NCBI GenBank assembly: GCA_023382655.1
Contig: JAHDWK010000006.1
Span: 62,001-126,000, forward strand
Direction of reading: 5' to 3'
Length of the DNA stretch: 64,000 nucleotides
Source: Anaerolineae bacterium
GTDB lineage: Bacteria > Chloroflexota > Anaerolineae > Promineifilales > Promineifilaceae
The notes under the pieces are model-generated. The model saw nothing but the letters and a program-made list of their open reading frames with translations. It did not search any database and was not told where the DNA came from. How positions within the stretch are numbered: the first letter of the stretch is position 1; each line of letters begins with the position of its first letter. The translations under genes and the position numbers were made by a program. Positions 15,953 to 25,452 of this stretch are shown here, in pieces.

Positions 15953-17365
15953 GGACACATCCACAAACACCGTCATCCCCCAGCGCAAAGGTAGACCAGC
16001 GGTATCGCCCAATTCAATCGTCACCACATAAGTCACATCACCCCGCGCCGGAGTCGCCACGCTGTCAATATCGGTCACAACGCCACGCAGCGTTTCGTTG
16101 GGAATAGCGTCCACCTGCAATTCCACCTCATTCCCCGGTTGAATGTTAACCACATCCAGTTCCGTCAGGTCGGTGGTTTTCACCAGCCAGGCACTCAAAT
16201 CAGCCAGACTGAGTACCGGCGCACCAGGAGCCACCAGTTCACCCACTTCGGGCAGGATGCTGGCAACCGTTCCGGCAAAAGGGGCGCGCAAAGTCAGGCG
16301 CGCCAGCGCCAGTTCCGCTGCCTGCACGTTAGCCTGGGCTTGCAACAGCGCGGCTTCGGCCTGGGTAACGCCTGCTTCCGCCTGGGCTACGGCCGTCTCT
16401 GCCTGAGAGACGGCCGTTTGCGCCAACTCCACCCCCACCTCAGCCTGGGCAATTTGTTCCGGCATGGCTCCCGCCTGCGCCAGTGCCAACCGCGCTTCGG
16501 CCAAATCCTGATTGGCCTGGGCGATAGCCACGCTGCCGCTGGCGGCGGCCCGCTGCCCGGCGGTTGGCCCCGCCAGCAGCGCATCCAATGCCGCCTGGGC
16601 TGCATTAGCCTGCAACTGGGCCTGCTCTAGCTCGGCCCGTTTGGCCTCTTCCGGCGCACCGTACAATGGGCAAACCTCCTGCGTGGAACCGTCTGGCAGG
16701 GTGGTCTGGAAACAGCCATTGATGATGGCCTCATACTGCTCTTGAATGGCGTTCAACGCAGCCTGGCTGGCGGCCACGTTGGCCTGCGCCGCCAGAATTT
16801 GTGATTGCGGAATTTGCAGGGAGGCATCCCGATTATTGGCGGCCTGGGCCACGCCTGCCTGGGCCGCCGTCACATCAAATTGGGCCGAAGCTATTTGTTC
16901 AGGTCGTGGGCCAGCTTGTAACAGCGTCAATTGGGCTTCGGCTTCGGTAACGCCGGTTGCGGCTGTCTGTACGGCCGCTTGCGCTGCCGCCAATCGCGCC
17001 TGGGCCGCCCCTACTCCTGCTTCGGCAATGGCAACGTCGGCCAACGCCTGCTCACGGGCTATCTCTAGTTGTTCACTTTCCAGCCGCAGCAGGGCGTCTC
17101 CGGTCTGCACGGCTTCCCCTTCTTGAACCAGGATTTCGGCTACACGGCCGCCACTTTGGAAAGAAAGGTCTACCTGGCGCTGGGGCACAATTTGGCCTTC
17201 GGCCGCCACAAAGTTGTTGACCGGTGATTCATCAGTCGCCGCGTTAGCAACCGGAGTGGCGGCTGCGTCTTGGGCAGCGGGCGTTTGCTGTTGATAAATA
17301 TAGTAACCACCGGCTGCCAAAATCCCCACCACGATCAGCACGGCAATCATTCGTCCCCATCTCAT
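15947..17365 (-). CDS. HlyD/MacA-type membrane-fusion (periplasmic adaptor) protein 1
   Basis: A 472-residue adaptor with an N-terminal membrane anchor (about 6-25, IAVLIVVGILAAGGYYIY), a lipoyl half-motif (VDLSFQSGGRVAEILVQEGE), a very long Ala/Gln-rich coiled-coil hairpin (about 90-350), the second lipoyl half (LRAPFAGTVASILPEVGE) and a beta-barrel end (GLPLRWGMTVFVDV). Adaptors of this type link an ABC permease to the outside of the membrane. It is the last gene of a minus-strand set, ATPase-permease-adaptor 2-adaptor 1. Its start follows GGAGAG. It is clearly a paralogue of the gene upstream (17445-18824), sharing PLRWGMT and TDLTELDVV. Confidence 0.88.
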   Translation of the reverse strand: MRWGRMIAVLIVVGILAAGGYYIYQQQTPAAQDAAATPVANAATDESPVNNFVAAEGQIVPQRQVDLSFQSGGRVAEILVQEGEAVQTGDALLRLESEQLEIAREQALADVAIAEAGVGAAQARLAAAQAAVQTAATGVTEAEAQLTLLQAGPRPEQIASAQFDVTAAQAGVAQAANNRDASLQIPQSQILAAQANVAASQAALNAIQEQYEAIINGCFQTTLPDGSTQEVCPLYGAPEEAKRAELEQAQLQANAAQAALDALLAGPTAGQRAAASGSVAIAQANQDLAEARLALAQAGAMPEQIAQAEVGVELAQTAVSQAETAVAQAEAGVTQAEAALLQAQANVQAAELALARLTLRAPFAGTVASILPEVGELVAPGAPVLSLADLSAWLVKTTDLTELDVVNIQPGNEVELQVDAIPNETLRGVVTDIDSVATPARGDVTYVVTIELGDTAGLPLRWGMTVFVDVSP

Positions 17366-17385
17366 AGTTGTTCTCTCCGAAAGAG

Positions 17386-17440
17386 GTTTGTAGTAGGCGA
17401 TTTATCGCCTGCAAACGGCGAGGAATCGCCTGCTACAAAC
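17386..17440. repeat. Intergenic palindrome, gtagtaggcgatttatcgcc family (copy 1)
   Basis: Arms of about 24 bases at 17386-17409 and 17417-17440 are imperfectly complementary, beginning GTTTGTAGTAGGCG and ending GCTACAAAC. The left arm is identical to that of the element at 60345-60398, 43 kb away. It sits between the two adaptor genes. Confidence 0.75.
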
Positions 17441-17444
17441 TTTT

Positions 17445-18824
17445 TTATTCAGTGGTTTCAATGTCTACAAAGGCGGTCATACCCCAACGCAGCGGCAGGT
17501 CCTCTGTGCCATCCAGGGCAATTTGCACGCGGTAGGTCACGTCGCCCTGCGCTAAATCGGCGACGCGGGCGATGTCATTCACTATGCCGGGCAGAGAAAT
17601 ATCGGGCAAAGCATCAAGGCGCACGGCCGTGTCAAATCCATTGGCAATCGCCACCACGTCCAGCTCGGTCAGATCGGTCGTCTCCACCAACCATTGGCTA
17701 AAGTCGGCCAGCGTGACCACCGGGGCGCCTGCCGAGACCACTTCGCCCAACTCGGCATCCAACCGGGCTACTGTCCCGGCAAAGGGCGCAGTGAGGGTGC
17801 GCTGCGCCAATGCTTCCTGGGCGGCAGCCACCAGCGTTTCGGCCTGCATGACGGCAGCCTGGGCCTGGGTCACGGCCGTTTCCGCCTGCTGCAACCCAAT
17901 GTCAGCTTCGGTTTTGGCGGCAGTGGCGCGGGTAACGGCCGTTTCCGCAATGGCGATTTGCTCCGGCCTGGCTCCCGCCAGCAGCAAGGCAAGCTGTGCC
18001 TGGGCCGCATCCCGTTGCGCCTGGGCGGCGCTTACAGCATTGGCTACGGCAGCGCGTTCGGCGGCCGTAGCACCCGCATCCAGTTCCGCCAGCGCCGCTT
18101 CGGCAGCCGCCAGATTATTAGCAGCGGCGTTGTACTGGGTGGAAATATCGTTAATCGTGTCCTGGGGCGCTTCAAAACGAGTGGCTGCGCCCAACGCATC
18201 TTGCACCGGTTTTTGGGCGGCCTGGGCAGCCAAAATTTGAGCTTCGGCCAGCAGTCGCTCACCGGCGGAAGGGCCTTCCAGCGCCAGCGCCTGGCTGCCG
18301 GCGGCGGCGCTGATTTGCGCCTGGGCCAGGGCTACGGCCGCTTCGCTGACGGCGATTTGTGCGGCGGTGGGCGGAGCCTGGGCTAACGCCAGGGCGGCTT
18401 CGGCGGCGCGGATGTTGACGTTGGCGGCGGCCACGCCGGCTTCGGCGGCCTGTTTGCCCGCCTGGGCTGCGTCTAAGCCGGCCTGCGCCTGGGCCAAGGC
18501 GGCCTGCACCTGCTGCAAGGCGATCTCCTGGTCGGCGCTGTCCAGCCGCAGGATGGGGTCGCCAGGCTGCACCAGGCTGTCTTCCGGGGCCAGGATTTCC
18601 ACTACTTCGCCGGTGGTGGGGAAGGAGAGGAAGGCATACCGGGCGGGGACAAGCTGCCCCTCGGCAGAGACTTCGCTGACGCCGGTGCTGATAGCCAGGG
18701 TGTTGACATCGGGTACGGCCGTGGCCTCTGCTTCAGCAACGGTGGGCTGCATTTGCTGGTAAATGAAATACCCGCCCACCGCCGCCACACCGATGATGAC
18801 CAGGGCAATGATGAATCGCTTCAT
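17445..18824 (-). CDS. HlyD/MacA-type membrane-fusion protein 2
   Basis: A 459-residue paralogue of adaptor 1: membrane anchor (FIIALVIIGVAAVGGYFIYQ), lipoyl halves (FPTTGEVVEILAPED and LTAPFAGTVARLDAELGE), an extended Ala/Gln-rich coiled coil, and C-terminal DLPLRWGMTAFVDIETTE. ATG 18824 is preferred over the TTG at 18839 because GGAG is six bases before it. It begins 20 bases downstream of the permease stop, implying cotranscription. Two non-identical adaptors for one permease suggest a hetero-oligomeric adaptor ring or two export routes (inference). Confidence 0.88.
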   Translation of the reverse strand: MKRFIIALVIIGVAAVGGYFIYQQMQPTVAEAEATAVPDVNTLAISTGVSEVSAEGQLVPARYAFLSFPTTGEVVEILAPEDSLVQPGDPILRLDSADQEIALQQVQAALAQAQAGLDAAQAGKQAAEAGVAAANVNIRAAEAALALAQAPPTAAQIAVSEAAVALAQAQISAAAGSQALALEGPSAGERLLAEAQILAAQAAQKPVQDALGAATRFEAPQDTINDISTQYNAAANNLAAAEAALAELDAGATAAERAAVANAVSAAQAQRDAAQAQLALLLAGARPEQIAIAETAVTRATAAKTEADIGLQQAETAVTQAQAAVMQAETLVAAAQEALAQRTLTAPFAGTVARLDAELGEVVSAGAPVVTLADFSQWLVETTDLTELDVVAIANGFDTAVRLDALPDISLPGIVNDIARVADLAQGDVTYRVQIALDGTEDLPLRWGMTAFVDIETTE

Positions 18825-18844
18825 GTTGTACTCCGTCAAAGAAT

Positions 18845-21241
18845 TTATTCATACGCCAGGGTTTGCCGCACACTGAGTCGGGAAGCGTTCCAGGCCGGCA
18901 AGAAACTGGCGAACATGGCAATGAAGATGATGAGAAAGAGCCAGATGATGGCCCAATCCGTCGCAAAACGGTAATTGAGCGGCGCTTCCAGCAGCTCGCG
19001 GCCGACGGTGTCGCTGAGAAATTGGCCGATGGGATAGGCCAGCAGGCTACCTAACAGCCAGCTAATCAGGCCAATGGTGATACCTTCGACCAGAACGATG
19101 CGCAAGATAGAGCCATCAGATGCGCCGACAGCGCGCATGACACCAATTTCGCGGGTGCGTTCCAGTACGTTGATGCTCATGGAGCCGGTGAGTCCCAGTC
19201 CCCCCACAAGGGCGAGTAATACAGCCATGACGGTGAGCAGCACGACGATGATGTTAAACTGGTATTCGATGGTTTCGCGCAAGTCGGCCGTGACGCTGCT
19301 GTTGGCAAGTTCTAAACCGGCGCTTTCAAAATGGACGCGCAGTTGTTGTGCTAACTGGCGTTGAAAGGCCGGACTGTTATCTGTGCCGATGATCTGGACG
19401 CCGGTGGATTTGCCCACAAAACGTAGTTCACGGGCCAGGTAATCCTGGTTGGCGTAGGCGATGGGGCCGGTTAACACGCCCTGTACCAGACCAACGACGC
19501 GCCAGGTGGATTCACGGCCGTTGTTTATTTTCAGCGTGATCTCATCCCCCACCTTTATATCCGGTTCTTCTTTGATGACCAGGGAGTTGAGGACGACGGC
19601 GTTTTGGTCGCCCGGCAGTAACCAGCGCCCGGCCAGCAACGTGGGCTGGATCGTCTGGGCATTGTCTGGAATACCCAGTAGATAATAGTTTTCACTTTCG
19701 GCGTCGCCTTGCACCCGTTGTATGCTGGCGCCGATCCAGCTTTCGGCGACGGCAACCCCCGGCACTTCGTAGGCCAACTGCTGAATTTCGCTGATGCGAT
19801 GTTGTTTGGTGAAATCTATGCTCACATCGAAGGCGAAGTAACGTAGGGCGTCATCCAATGTGCCCAGCAGAGAAGCATGGACGCTGAGAACGCCGATGAA
19901 AATTGCCCCGCCGAGGGTGAGGGTGAAGAGGGTGAGCGCCAGCCGGGCTTTGCGGCGCACGGTGTTGCGCAGGGAGATGCGCATGGGGCGGGAGAGACGC
20001 AGCACGGTCGCAGACAACCAGTTGACAAAACGGTCTAGCAGGCTGGCCCCAAAATGCCCTTTGCCCAGGCCGGTTTCGCTGAGGGCTTCACGCACGGTGA
20101 TGGCGGAGCCGTGCACCACCGGTACCATGGCAGCAATGATAGGAACGACGAGGGCGATGGCCGTTTGGACCATGATCACATTGGGTGGAATACGGAATCC
20201 GGCCAGGTCAAAATTGATGAGGCCGGCGATGTAGCTGGTGAGAGCATAGGCGGCCAGCCCACCTAAGGGCACGGCTACCAGTAAGGAAAGCAGACCAAAG
20301 ATCATGACCGAGATGAGATACATGAGCATAATCTGGCTGCGGCGCGCGCCAACGGCTTTCATAATGCCAATTTGTTGGGTGTGCTGGGCAAGTAGGCCGT
20401 TGATGATATTGACCACCAGGAAACCGCTGGCAAAGAGGGAGAGGAAACCGAGGACGCCTAAAATTGCCAGCATGGGTTCGACCACATCGTTGGCCGGATG
20501 TTCGCCGGGTTCGGGTACCCAGGTGTAATAATGGCTGCGGCCAGAACGCTCTACTTTGTCCTCCACGCGGGCGGCGACTTCTTCCACCTGTTCTTTGGTA
20601 ACGTTTTCGCCGCTGATGCGGAGGTGGAGTTCGGTAAAGTCACGGCCGTAGCCTAACCATTCCATCGTATCTACATTGATGTATCCATACGGTTCGTTGG
20701 TAAACTGCACGGGTTCGGTGAAGATGTCATGCACGGTGCCCACAAAGGTGAGTTCACGGAAACGGCCATCGGCCGTTTCGACTAATACGGTATCGCCCAT
20801 CGCGGCGTGGGTGTAGGGCAGAGATGCCCGTTCTATGACAATGCTGCGGTCGGGCGGCGGCCAAATCCCGCTGACGGGATCCAGGGTGTGTAGCGTCATC
20901 TGTTCAAAATTCGGGCGCACAATCAGGTGGAGGCGTACCTGCTCTGTGTCGTTGACATGCAGGTTGACGGCAAAATCGCGCCGGGCGTCTACCTGGGAGA
21001 CGCCGTCCACATTTTCGATGACGTGGAGAAAGTCAGGGGAGAAATTGTCAATACTGAGCAGGGCGTGGGCGGGATTGGTGGCGTTATAGGCTTCGGCCAG
21101 GTCTTCCGCGAGTAAGGTCTGGGTACCGGCAATCATGCCAATCGCCAATACGCCAATGGCAATGGAGAGGACAACCAGGACGGTACGGGTTTTATTGCCG
21201 CCCAGGTCTTTGAGGATTTTGCGCCAGCGTGGTCTTAACAT
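18845..21241 (-). CDS. MacB/LolE-like ABC transporter permease (double FtsX domain)
   Basis: A 798-residue permease. TM1 (VLVVLSIAIGVLAIGMIAGTQ) is followed by a MacB-type periplasmic domain. The first FtsX domain (about 265-400) contains FASGFLVVNIINGLL, GIMKAVGARRSQI and MLYLISVMIFGLLSLL-type helices. A second half repeats the plan and ends with REIGVMRAVGASDGSILRIV. The two-FtsX layout fits transporters that extrude lipids, peptides or drugs using an external domain rather than a pore. The ATG is directly preceded by an ACCGATT-type intergenic element, and no SD sequence is visible. The ATPase is encoded just upstream. Confidence 0.88.
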   Translation of the reverse strand: MLRPRWRKILKDLGGNKTRTVLVVLSIAIGVLAIGMIAGTQTLLAEDLAEAYNATNPAHALLSIDNFSPDFLHVIENVDGVSQVDARRDFAVNLHVNDTEQVRLHLIVRPNFEQMTLHTLDPVSGIWPPPDRSIVIERASLPYTHAAMGDTVLVETADGRFRELTFVGTVHDIFTEPVQFTNEPYGYINVDTMEWLGYGRDFTELHLRISGENVTKEQVEEVAARVEDKVERSGRSHYYTWVPEPGEHPANDVVEPMLAILGVLGFLSLFASGFLVVNIINGLLAQHTQQIGIMKAVGARRSQIMLMYLISVMIFGLLSLLVAVPLGGLAAYALTSYIAGLINFDLAGFRIPPNVIMVQTAIALVVPIIAAMVPVVHGSAITVREALSETGLGKGHFGASLLDRFVNWLSATVLRLSRPMRISLRNTVRRKARLALTLFTLTLGGAIFIGVLSVHASLLGTLDDALRYFAFDVSIDFTKQHRISEIQQLAYEVPGVAVAESWIGASIQRVQGDAESENYYLLGIPDNAQTIQPTLLAGRWLLPGDQNAVVLNSLVIKEEPDIKVGDEITLKINNGRESTWRVVGLVQGVLTGPIAYANQDYLARELRFVGKSTGVQIIGTDNSPAFQRQLAQQLRVHFESAGLELANSSVTADLRETIEYQFNIIVVLLTVMAVLLALVGGLGLTGSMSINVLERTREIGVMRAVGASDGSILRIVLVEGITIGLISWLLGSLLAYPIGQFLSDTVGRELLEAPLNYRFATDWAIIWLFLIIFIAMFASFLPAWNASRLSVRQTLAYE

Positions 21242-21312
21242 ACGGTAATCGGTAATCGGTGGCCGGTAATCGGTTGTAGTACTGTTTACCGATTACCGAT
21301 AACCGATTACTG
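21242..21312. repeat. Intergenic self-complementary element, accgatta word
   Basis: GGTAATCGGT words at 21243-21274 face the complementary ACCGATTACCGATAACCGATTAC at 21290-21312. The element fills the whole gap between the ATPase stop and the permease start, touching both. The same word forms the 8-fold tandem at 58767-58822. Confidence 0.75.
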
Positions 21313-21313
21313 G

Positions 21314-22087
21314 CTAATGGTGAACTTCGTCTACGATACGGCCGTCGGCGATGACAATGGTGCGGGTGACGCGGTTGGCAAGTTCGTTGTCGTGTGTGAC
21401 CATGAGGATGGTCTTGCCTTCGCCTATGAGCCGTTGGAATAGTTTGAAAATGGAATCGGCCGTTTTGGAATCCAGGTTGCCGGTAGGTTCGTCGGCGGCC
21501 AGGATGGGGGGGTCGTTGGCTAAGGCGCGGGCGATGGCCACCCGCTGCTGCTGCCCGCCGGAGACTTCTGAGGGCAGTTTGTAGGCCTGGTCGGCCATGT
21601 CTACCAGTTCCAGCAGGTGCAGGGCGCGTTGGTTGCGCTCTTTCTGGCTGTACATATTGCAGAAGTCCATAGGCAGCATGATGTTTTCGATGCAGGTGAG
21701 CATGGGCAGGAGTTGGAAGAATTGGAAGATGACCCCGACGGTACGGCCGCGCCATTCGGCCATGGGGCCTTCTTTGAGGGTGTGGACGGCCGTGCCGTTG
21801 ATGTTCACTGCACCGGCAGTGGGGCGGTCTATGCCGGTGATCATGTTAATAAGCGTGGTTTTGCCGCTGCCGGATTTGCCCACAACAGCCACAAATTCGC
21901 CCCGGTCAATTTGCAGGTCTACACCGTCCAGGGCGATAAAGTCACCGACGGGGGTGATGAACGCTTTCATCACCTGGTGCAGGTCTATGAGATGGGTAGG
22001 GATATGAGCATTACCGTTGGGGGCACGGCCGTTGGCTTTTCTGTAGGGGCGAAAAAACTGCTTGATCATGAATGTAGCATACCTCAA
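21314..22087 (-). CDS. ABC transporter ATP-binding protein (LolD/MacB-like)
   Basis: A 257-residue ATPase with Walker A GKSGSGKT (70-77), a Q-loop in [10 protein letters not shown], signature [14 protein letters not shown], Walker [13 protein letters not shown] and the H-loop in MVTHDNELA. The first ~30 residues ([20 protein letters not shown]) form a basic extension not typical of LolD. The start is uncertain: ATG 22087 has GAGG too close and ATG 22069 has it too far away. It is first in the exporter operon (ATPase-permease-adaptor-adaptor). The AraC regulator at 22235 is divergent and is the natural candidate to regulate it. Confidence 0.9.
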   Translation of the reverse strand: MRYATFMIKQFFRPYRKANGRAPNGNAHIPTHLIDLHQVMKAFITPVGDFIALDGVDLQIDRGEFVAVVGKSGSGKTTLINMITGIDRPTAGAVNINGTAVHTLKEGPMAEWRGRTVGVIFQFFQLLPMLTCIENIMLPMDFCNMYSQKERNQRALHLLELVDMADQAYKLPSEVSGGQQQRVAIARALANDPPILAADEPTGNLDSKTADSIFKLFQRLIGEGKTILMVTHDNELANRVTRTIVIADGRIVDEVHH

Positions 22088-22234
22088 CCTGGATTGGTTT
22101 TGCCAAAACCAGCCCCCTATACGAGACGCACTATGTCAGGTTGCCGGTTTTTTGGATTTTGTGTTGCCGGCCGGCGCCTGGCTGCCACATGATTAACTCC
22201 GCAATCACCCGCGTATAAAAAGCGAGGTGGCTGC

Positions 22235-23128
22235 ATGGGCGAGTTTGAAATTATGTGTTACGAGGGGCAGATGATGGTGATCGGTACGTTCTTCTGCCCA
22301 TCCTCCCATCCCCGGTTCCAGGATACGGGGCCAATTGGCGGTTATACGATTGTATTCCCGCGCACCAGTGTGACCATTACGCACGACGGCCGTACCCCGG
22401 TTGTCGCCGATCCCAATGTGGTGATGTTTTACAACCAGGGCCAGCTTTACCGGCGCGGCCAGATTTCGGCACAGGGGGATTTGTGTGATTGGTTTGGTTT
22501 TGGGCAAACGGCCGTCATTGAAGCCATTCGCGCTCACGACCCCACCGTAGATGAGCGTTGGCTGACCCCTTTTTGTTTCACGCACGGCCTGGCCGCTTCC
22601 GCCATTTACATGCAGCAGCGGTTACTCATTCATTACCTGAACCAGACGTCTAAGCCTGACCCGCTGTTTGTGGAAGAAAAGGCGTTTGCCATTTTGCGGC
22701 AGACGATTGCCCAGGCTTATGCGGCACGGCCGTGCCCATCACCCCACGATAGCCACACGGCCCGCGAACACCGGGAACTGGCGCAGGCGGTGAAGGAACT
22801 GCTGGCGCGCCGTTTTGCCGAGCCGTTGTCGCTGGCACAGATAGCCACGGCCGTGTACACCTCCCCCTTTCACCTGAGCCGCGTCTTTCGCCAGCAGACC
22901 GGCCTGACCATCCACCATTACCTTAACCAGCTTCGCCTGCGCGCTGCCCTCAGCCACGTGGCCGAGCCGGGCGCGAGCCTGACCGACCTGGGTTTGCAGC
23001 TTGGGTATGCCAGCCACAGCCATTTCACACTGGCCTTTCGCCGCGCCTTTGGCACGGCCCCCTCTCGCTTTCGCCAGACGGCGACCACCGCACACATTCA
23101 GGAAATGAGCAAGATTTTGACAGCGTAA
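22235..23128 (+). CDS. AraC-family transcriptional regulator
   Basis: A 297-residue protein. The N-terminal ~170 residues form a sensing domain (GPIGGYTIVFPRTSVTITHDG). The C-terminal ~100 residues contain the two AraC helix-turn-helices: LSLAQIATAVYTSPFHLSRV, then SLTDLGLQLGYASHSHFTLA with FRRAFGTAPSRFR. The ATG has GAGG eight bases upstream. It is divergent from the ABC exporter operon across 147 bases, so control of that operon is likely (inference). Confidence 0.88.
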   Translation: MGEFEIMCYEGQMMVIGTFFCPSSHPRFQDTGPIGGYTIVFPRTSVTITHDGRTPVVADPNVVMFYNQGQLYRRGQISAQGDLCDWFGFGQTAVIEAIRAHDPTVDERWLTPFCFTHGLAASAIYMQQRLLIHYLNQTSKPDPLFVEEKAFAILRQTIAQAYAARPCPSPHDSHTAREHRELAQAVKELLARRFAEPLSLAQIATAVYTSPFHLSRVFRQQTGLTIHHYLNQLRLRAALSHVAEPGASLTDLGLQLGYASHSHFTLAFRRAFGTAPSRFRQTATTAHIQEMSKILTA

Positions 23129-23218
23129 CGGCCGTCCCCTGCCCTATCCTCCTCTCATCTGATAACCGGATACGGTACGGCCGTGTCCAATATACAACAA
23201 CCTTTTATGGAGGATACG

Positions 23219-24511
23219 ATGTTTACACGACGCTTCAAATTTTCTCTTCTTATGGCTGGTGCGGTTCTGCTGCTGTTTGGCGTGGCGGCGGTGGCCGATA
23301 GCCCGTTGTTTGGGCCGCACACCACCATCATTCACCAGTTTGATGGTGAGCAGGTGGGGGATGGTTTTGGCTGGATTGGTGCGGATTTGGGCGACATTAC
23401 CGGCGATGGCATCCATGATCTGTTGATTCCCGCTCCCTTCTTTGCTGATGAAAACGGATTTCCCGTCGGGAAGTTCTATGTTTACTCCGGCAGTGATGGC
23501 GCGCTGCTGCACAGCGAGGCCGGGCAGGGTTACCTGGGTTACAGCGCCGCCACTGCCGGGGATGTGAACGCTGACGGCGTAGCCGACTACATCGTCAGTG
23601 CGCCCATCGGCCGGTATGCCAACGTGTATTCGGGCGCAGACCATACTGTTTTGCTGACGTTTAACGCCGGGCTGGGTGAGTTTTTTGGGGCCAGCGTGAC
23701 GGGGGCGGGGGATGTGAATGGCGACGGCCGTGCCGACCTGCTGGTGGGCGCGCAAAATGCCAGCTACAGCTTTGCGAATGCGGGACGTGTCTATGTTTAT
23801 TCGGGGGCGGATGGGGCTTTGCTGTGGACAGCCGATGGGTCGGCGGCGCTGGCCCGGCTGGGCAGCGGCGCGGGCCTGGTGGGCGATGTGAATGGCGATG
23901 GCGTGCCGGATTCGGTGGTGGGAGCAATGGGCGCGGCGCAGGCGTTTGTGCTCTCCGGGGTGGATGGCAGCGTGATTCACACGTTGGCCCCGCAACGACC
24001 GGAAGACGCGGCGGTATTTGGGCAGTTTTTTGCTTCCGGCGCGGGCGACCACAATACGGATGGCGTGCCCGATGTGTTTGTGGCCGATTATGCGGCGACG
24101 GTGAATGGTGCGCCGGGTACGGGCAATGCTTTTGTCTTTTCCGGGGCGGATGGGGCGATTTTGGAGGCGATGAACGGCCGTGAACCGGGCGGCGGTTTTG
24201 GGCCAGGACGGGCTTTCAATGATATTGATGGCGATGGCTACGGCGATCTGGTCATCGGTTCCTGGACTTCCAGCCAGCGCGTGCCGGCGGGCGGCAAGGT
24301 GGAGGTTTTCAGTGGGCGTGGGCCGCGCCGGGCACTATTGGTGCAGAAGATTATTGGCAATGTAGCCGGGGACAACCTGGGGGTAGATGCGCTGCCGGTC
24401 GGGGATTTGAACGGGGATGGGCTGGTAGATTTTATGGGCACGGCCGTGGGCAACAACTTCAGCGGTATTGATGTCGGCCATGTTTATATCGTGGCCGGCG
24501 ACCCAAGGTGA
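23219..24511 (+). CDS. Secreted FG-GAP (integrin-like beta-propeller) repeat protein
   Basis: A 430-residue protein with a signal peptide (about 1-26, SLLMAGAVLLLFGVAAVADS). It has seven FG-GAP/calcium-loop repeats: GDITGDGIHDLLI, GDVNADGVADYIV, GDVNGDGRADLLVG, GDVNGDGVPDSVVG, GDHNTDGVPDVFVA, NDIDGDGYGDLVIG and GDLNGDGLVDFMG. Seven repeats match a complete seven-bladed propeller, so the fold is probably the whole mature protein. Ca2+-dependent adhesion or ligand binding outside the cell is likely; the ligand is unknown. I chose ATG 23219 because GGAGG lies six bases before it and the signal peptide follows at once. Confidence 0.85.
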   Translation: MFTRRFKFSLLMAGAVLLLFGVAAVADSPLFGPHTTIIHQFDGEQVGDGFGWIGADLGDITGDGIHDLLIPAPFFADENGFPVGKFYVYSGSDGALLHSEAGQGYLGYSAATAGDVNADGVADYIVSAPIGRYANVYSGADHTVLLTFNAGLGEFFGASVTGAGDVNGDGRADLLVGAQNASYSFANAGRVYVYSGADGALLWTADGSAALARLGSGAGLVGDVNGDGVPDSVVGAMGAAQAFVLSGVDGSVIHTLAPQRPEDAAVFGQFFASGAGDHNTDGVPDVFVADYAATVNGAPGTGNAFVFSGADGAILEAMNGREPGGGFGPGRAFNDIDGDGYGDLVIGSWTSSQRVPAGGKVEVFSGRGPRRALLVQKIIGNVAGDNLGVDALPVGDLNGDGLVDFMGTAVGNNFSGIDVGHVYIVAGDPR

Positions 24512-24516
24512 TAAGG

Positions 24517-24542
24517 TGCGTCGCACTTGAAAGTGCGACGCA
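24517..24542. terminator. Convergent hairpin, tgcgtcgcactt
   Basis: TGCGTCGCACTT (24517-24528) pairs with AAGTGCGACGCA (24531-24542). It lies six bases past the FG-GAP stop and before the convergent esterase gene. It is probably a factor-independent or structural stop for both strands. A related GGCGCAC/GTGCGCC hairpin is at 53839-53860. Confidence 0.55.
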
Positions 24543-24558
24543 TCTACCGCCGGGTGCT

Positions 24559-25452
24559 TCAGACGGGGAAGGCCCAGCGCAGGAATGGGGGCAGCGCCCG
24601 CGCCCAGGTGTCGTAGTTGTGCCGGCCGCCGGCCATTTCCACATAGACAACATCTTTGCCGCGCCGGTAGCCCAGTTTTTCCAATTCGTCTATCAGTTCT
24701 AGTGTATCCTGGATGGCGTCTATGACCCCATTCTGGTCGCGGTCTTCCACTTCGTCCTGGGTGGCCGCCTCAAACCAGAAGCGCTGCCCCTCTCGTTTTA
24801 GTCCCTGGCGCACCAGGCTGTGGGCAATGCGTTCACCAGGTTCGACAGCCGTTTCATCATCTGCCGCCTGCCACCAAAACGAGCCAGACATGACGCCCAC
24901 AATGCCAAATTCGTCGGGGAAGTTCCAGGCGATGTCGAATGCGGAGAGGCCCCCTAAGGATGCTCCCAGGATACCTGTATCTGCGGCGCGTTCGCTCACC
25001 CGGAAGTTTTGGCGCATGAAGGGGAGCAGTTCTTCAATGACAAAGAGGGTATAGAGAGCGGCCCGGCTGCCCAGACCACGCGCATTGGGGGCGACGGCCG
25101 TGCCATACTCCTCCAGCCGGTCTTCATTTGTGGGAATGGCTACCACCACCAGTGGCTCAATCTGGCGACGGGCATAAAGCGTAGCTAACGTTTGCTGCAA
25201 ATGCAGCGCCTCCCTATCCTGCCCATCGTTGATGAGCAGCGTCTTGCAGGTCTGGTTCGTGTGGTGATACTGGGGCGGCAGGTAAATGTGTAACGGCCGG
25301 GCATTCTCCAGATGATGCGAATAGAAATCGGGGACGGTGATGACCTCTACGGTGGCTAACAGACTGTGCAACCGCCGCCGATGCCACCACCAGGCAAGGC
25401 CAAGCCCGGCCAGAAGGACGGCCGTTAATGACAACGGGGAAAACAAATCCAT
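24559..25452 (-). CDS. Membrane-anchored alpha/beta esterase (enterochelin esterase-like, esterase D family)
   Basis: A 297-residue protein with an N-terminal anchor (PLSLTAVLLAGLGLAWWWHRR). It has an esterase-D/Fes-type domain with oxyanion and core strands (LHIYLPPQY, KTLLINDGQD), nucleophile elbow GASLGG near residue 163, and a catalytic His in GGRHNYDTW near the end. The ATG at 25452 overlaps the TGA of the upstream REC-kinase by one base (TGATG), so translation is coupled. A GTG one codon earlier is possible. Acting at the outer membrane face on an ester substrate is inferred from the anchor. Confidence 0.8.
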   Translation of the reverse strand: MDLFSPLSLTAVLLAGLGLAWWWHRRRLHSLLATVEVITVPDFYSHHLENARPLHIYLPPQYHHTNQTCKTLLINDGQDREALHLQQTLATLYARRQIEPLVVVAIPTNEDRLEEYGTAVAPNARGLGSRAALYTLFVIEELLPFMRQNFRVSERAADTGILGASLGGLSAFDIAWNFPDEFGIVGVMSGSFWWQAADDETAVEPGERIAHSLVRQGLKREGQRFWFEAATQDEVEDRDQNGVIDAIQDTLELIDELEKLGYRRGKDVVYVEMAGGRHNYDTWARALPPFLRWAFPV

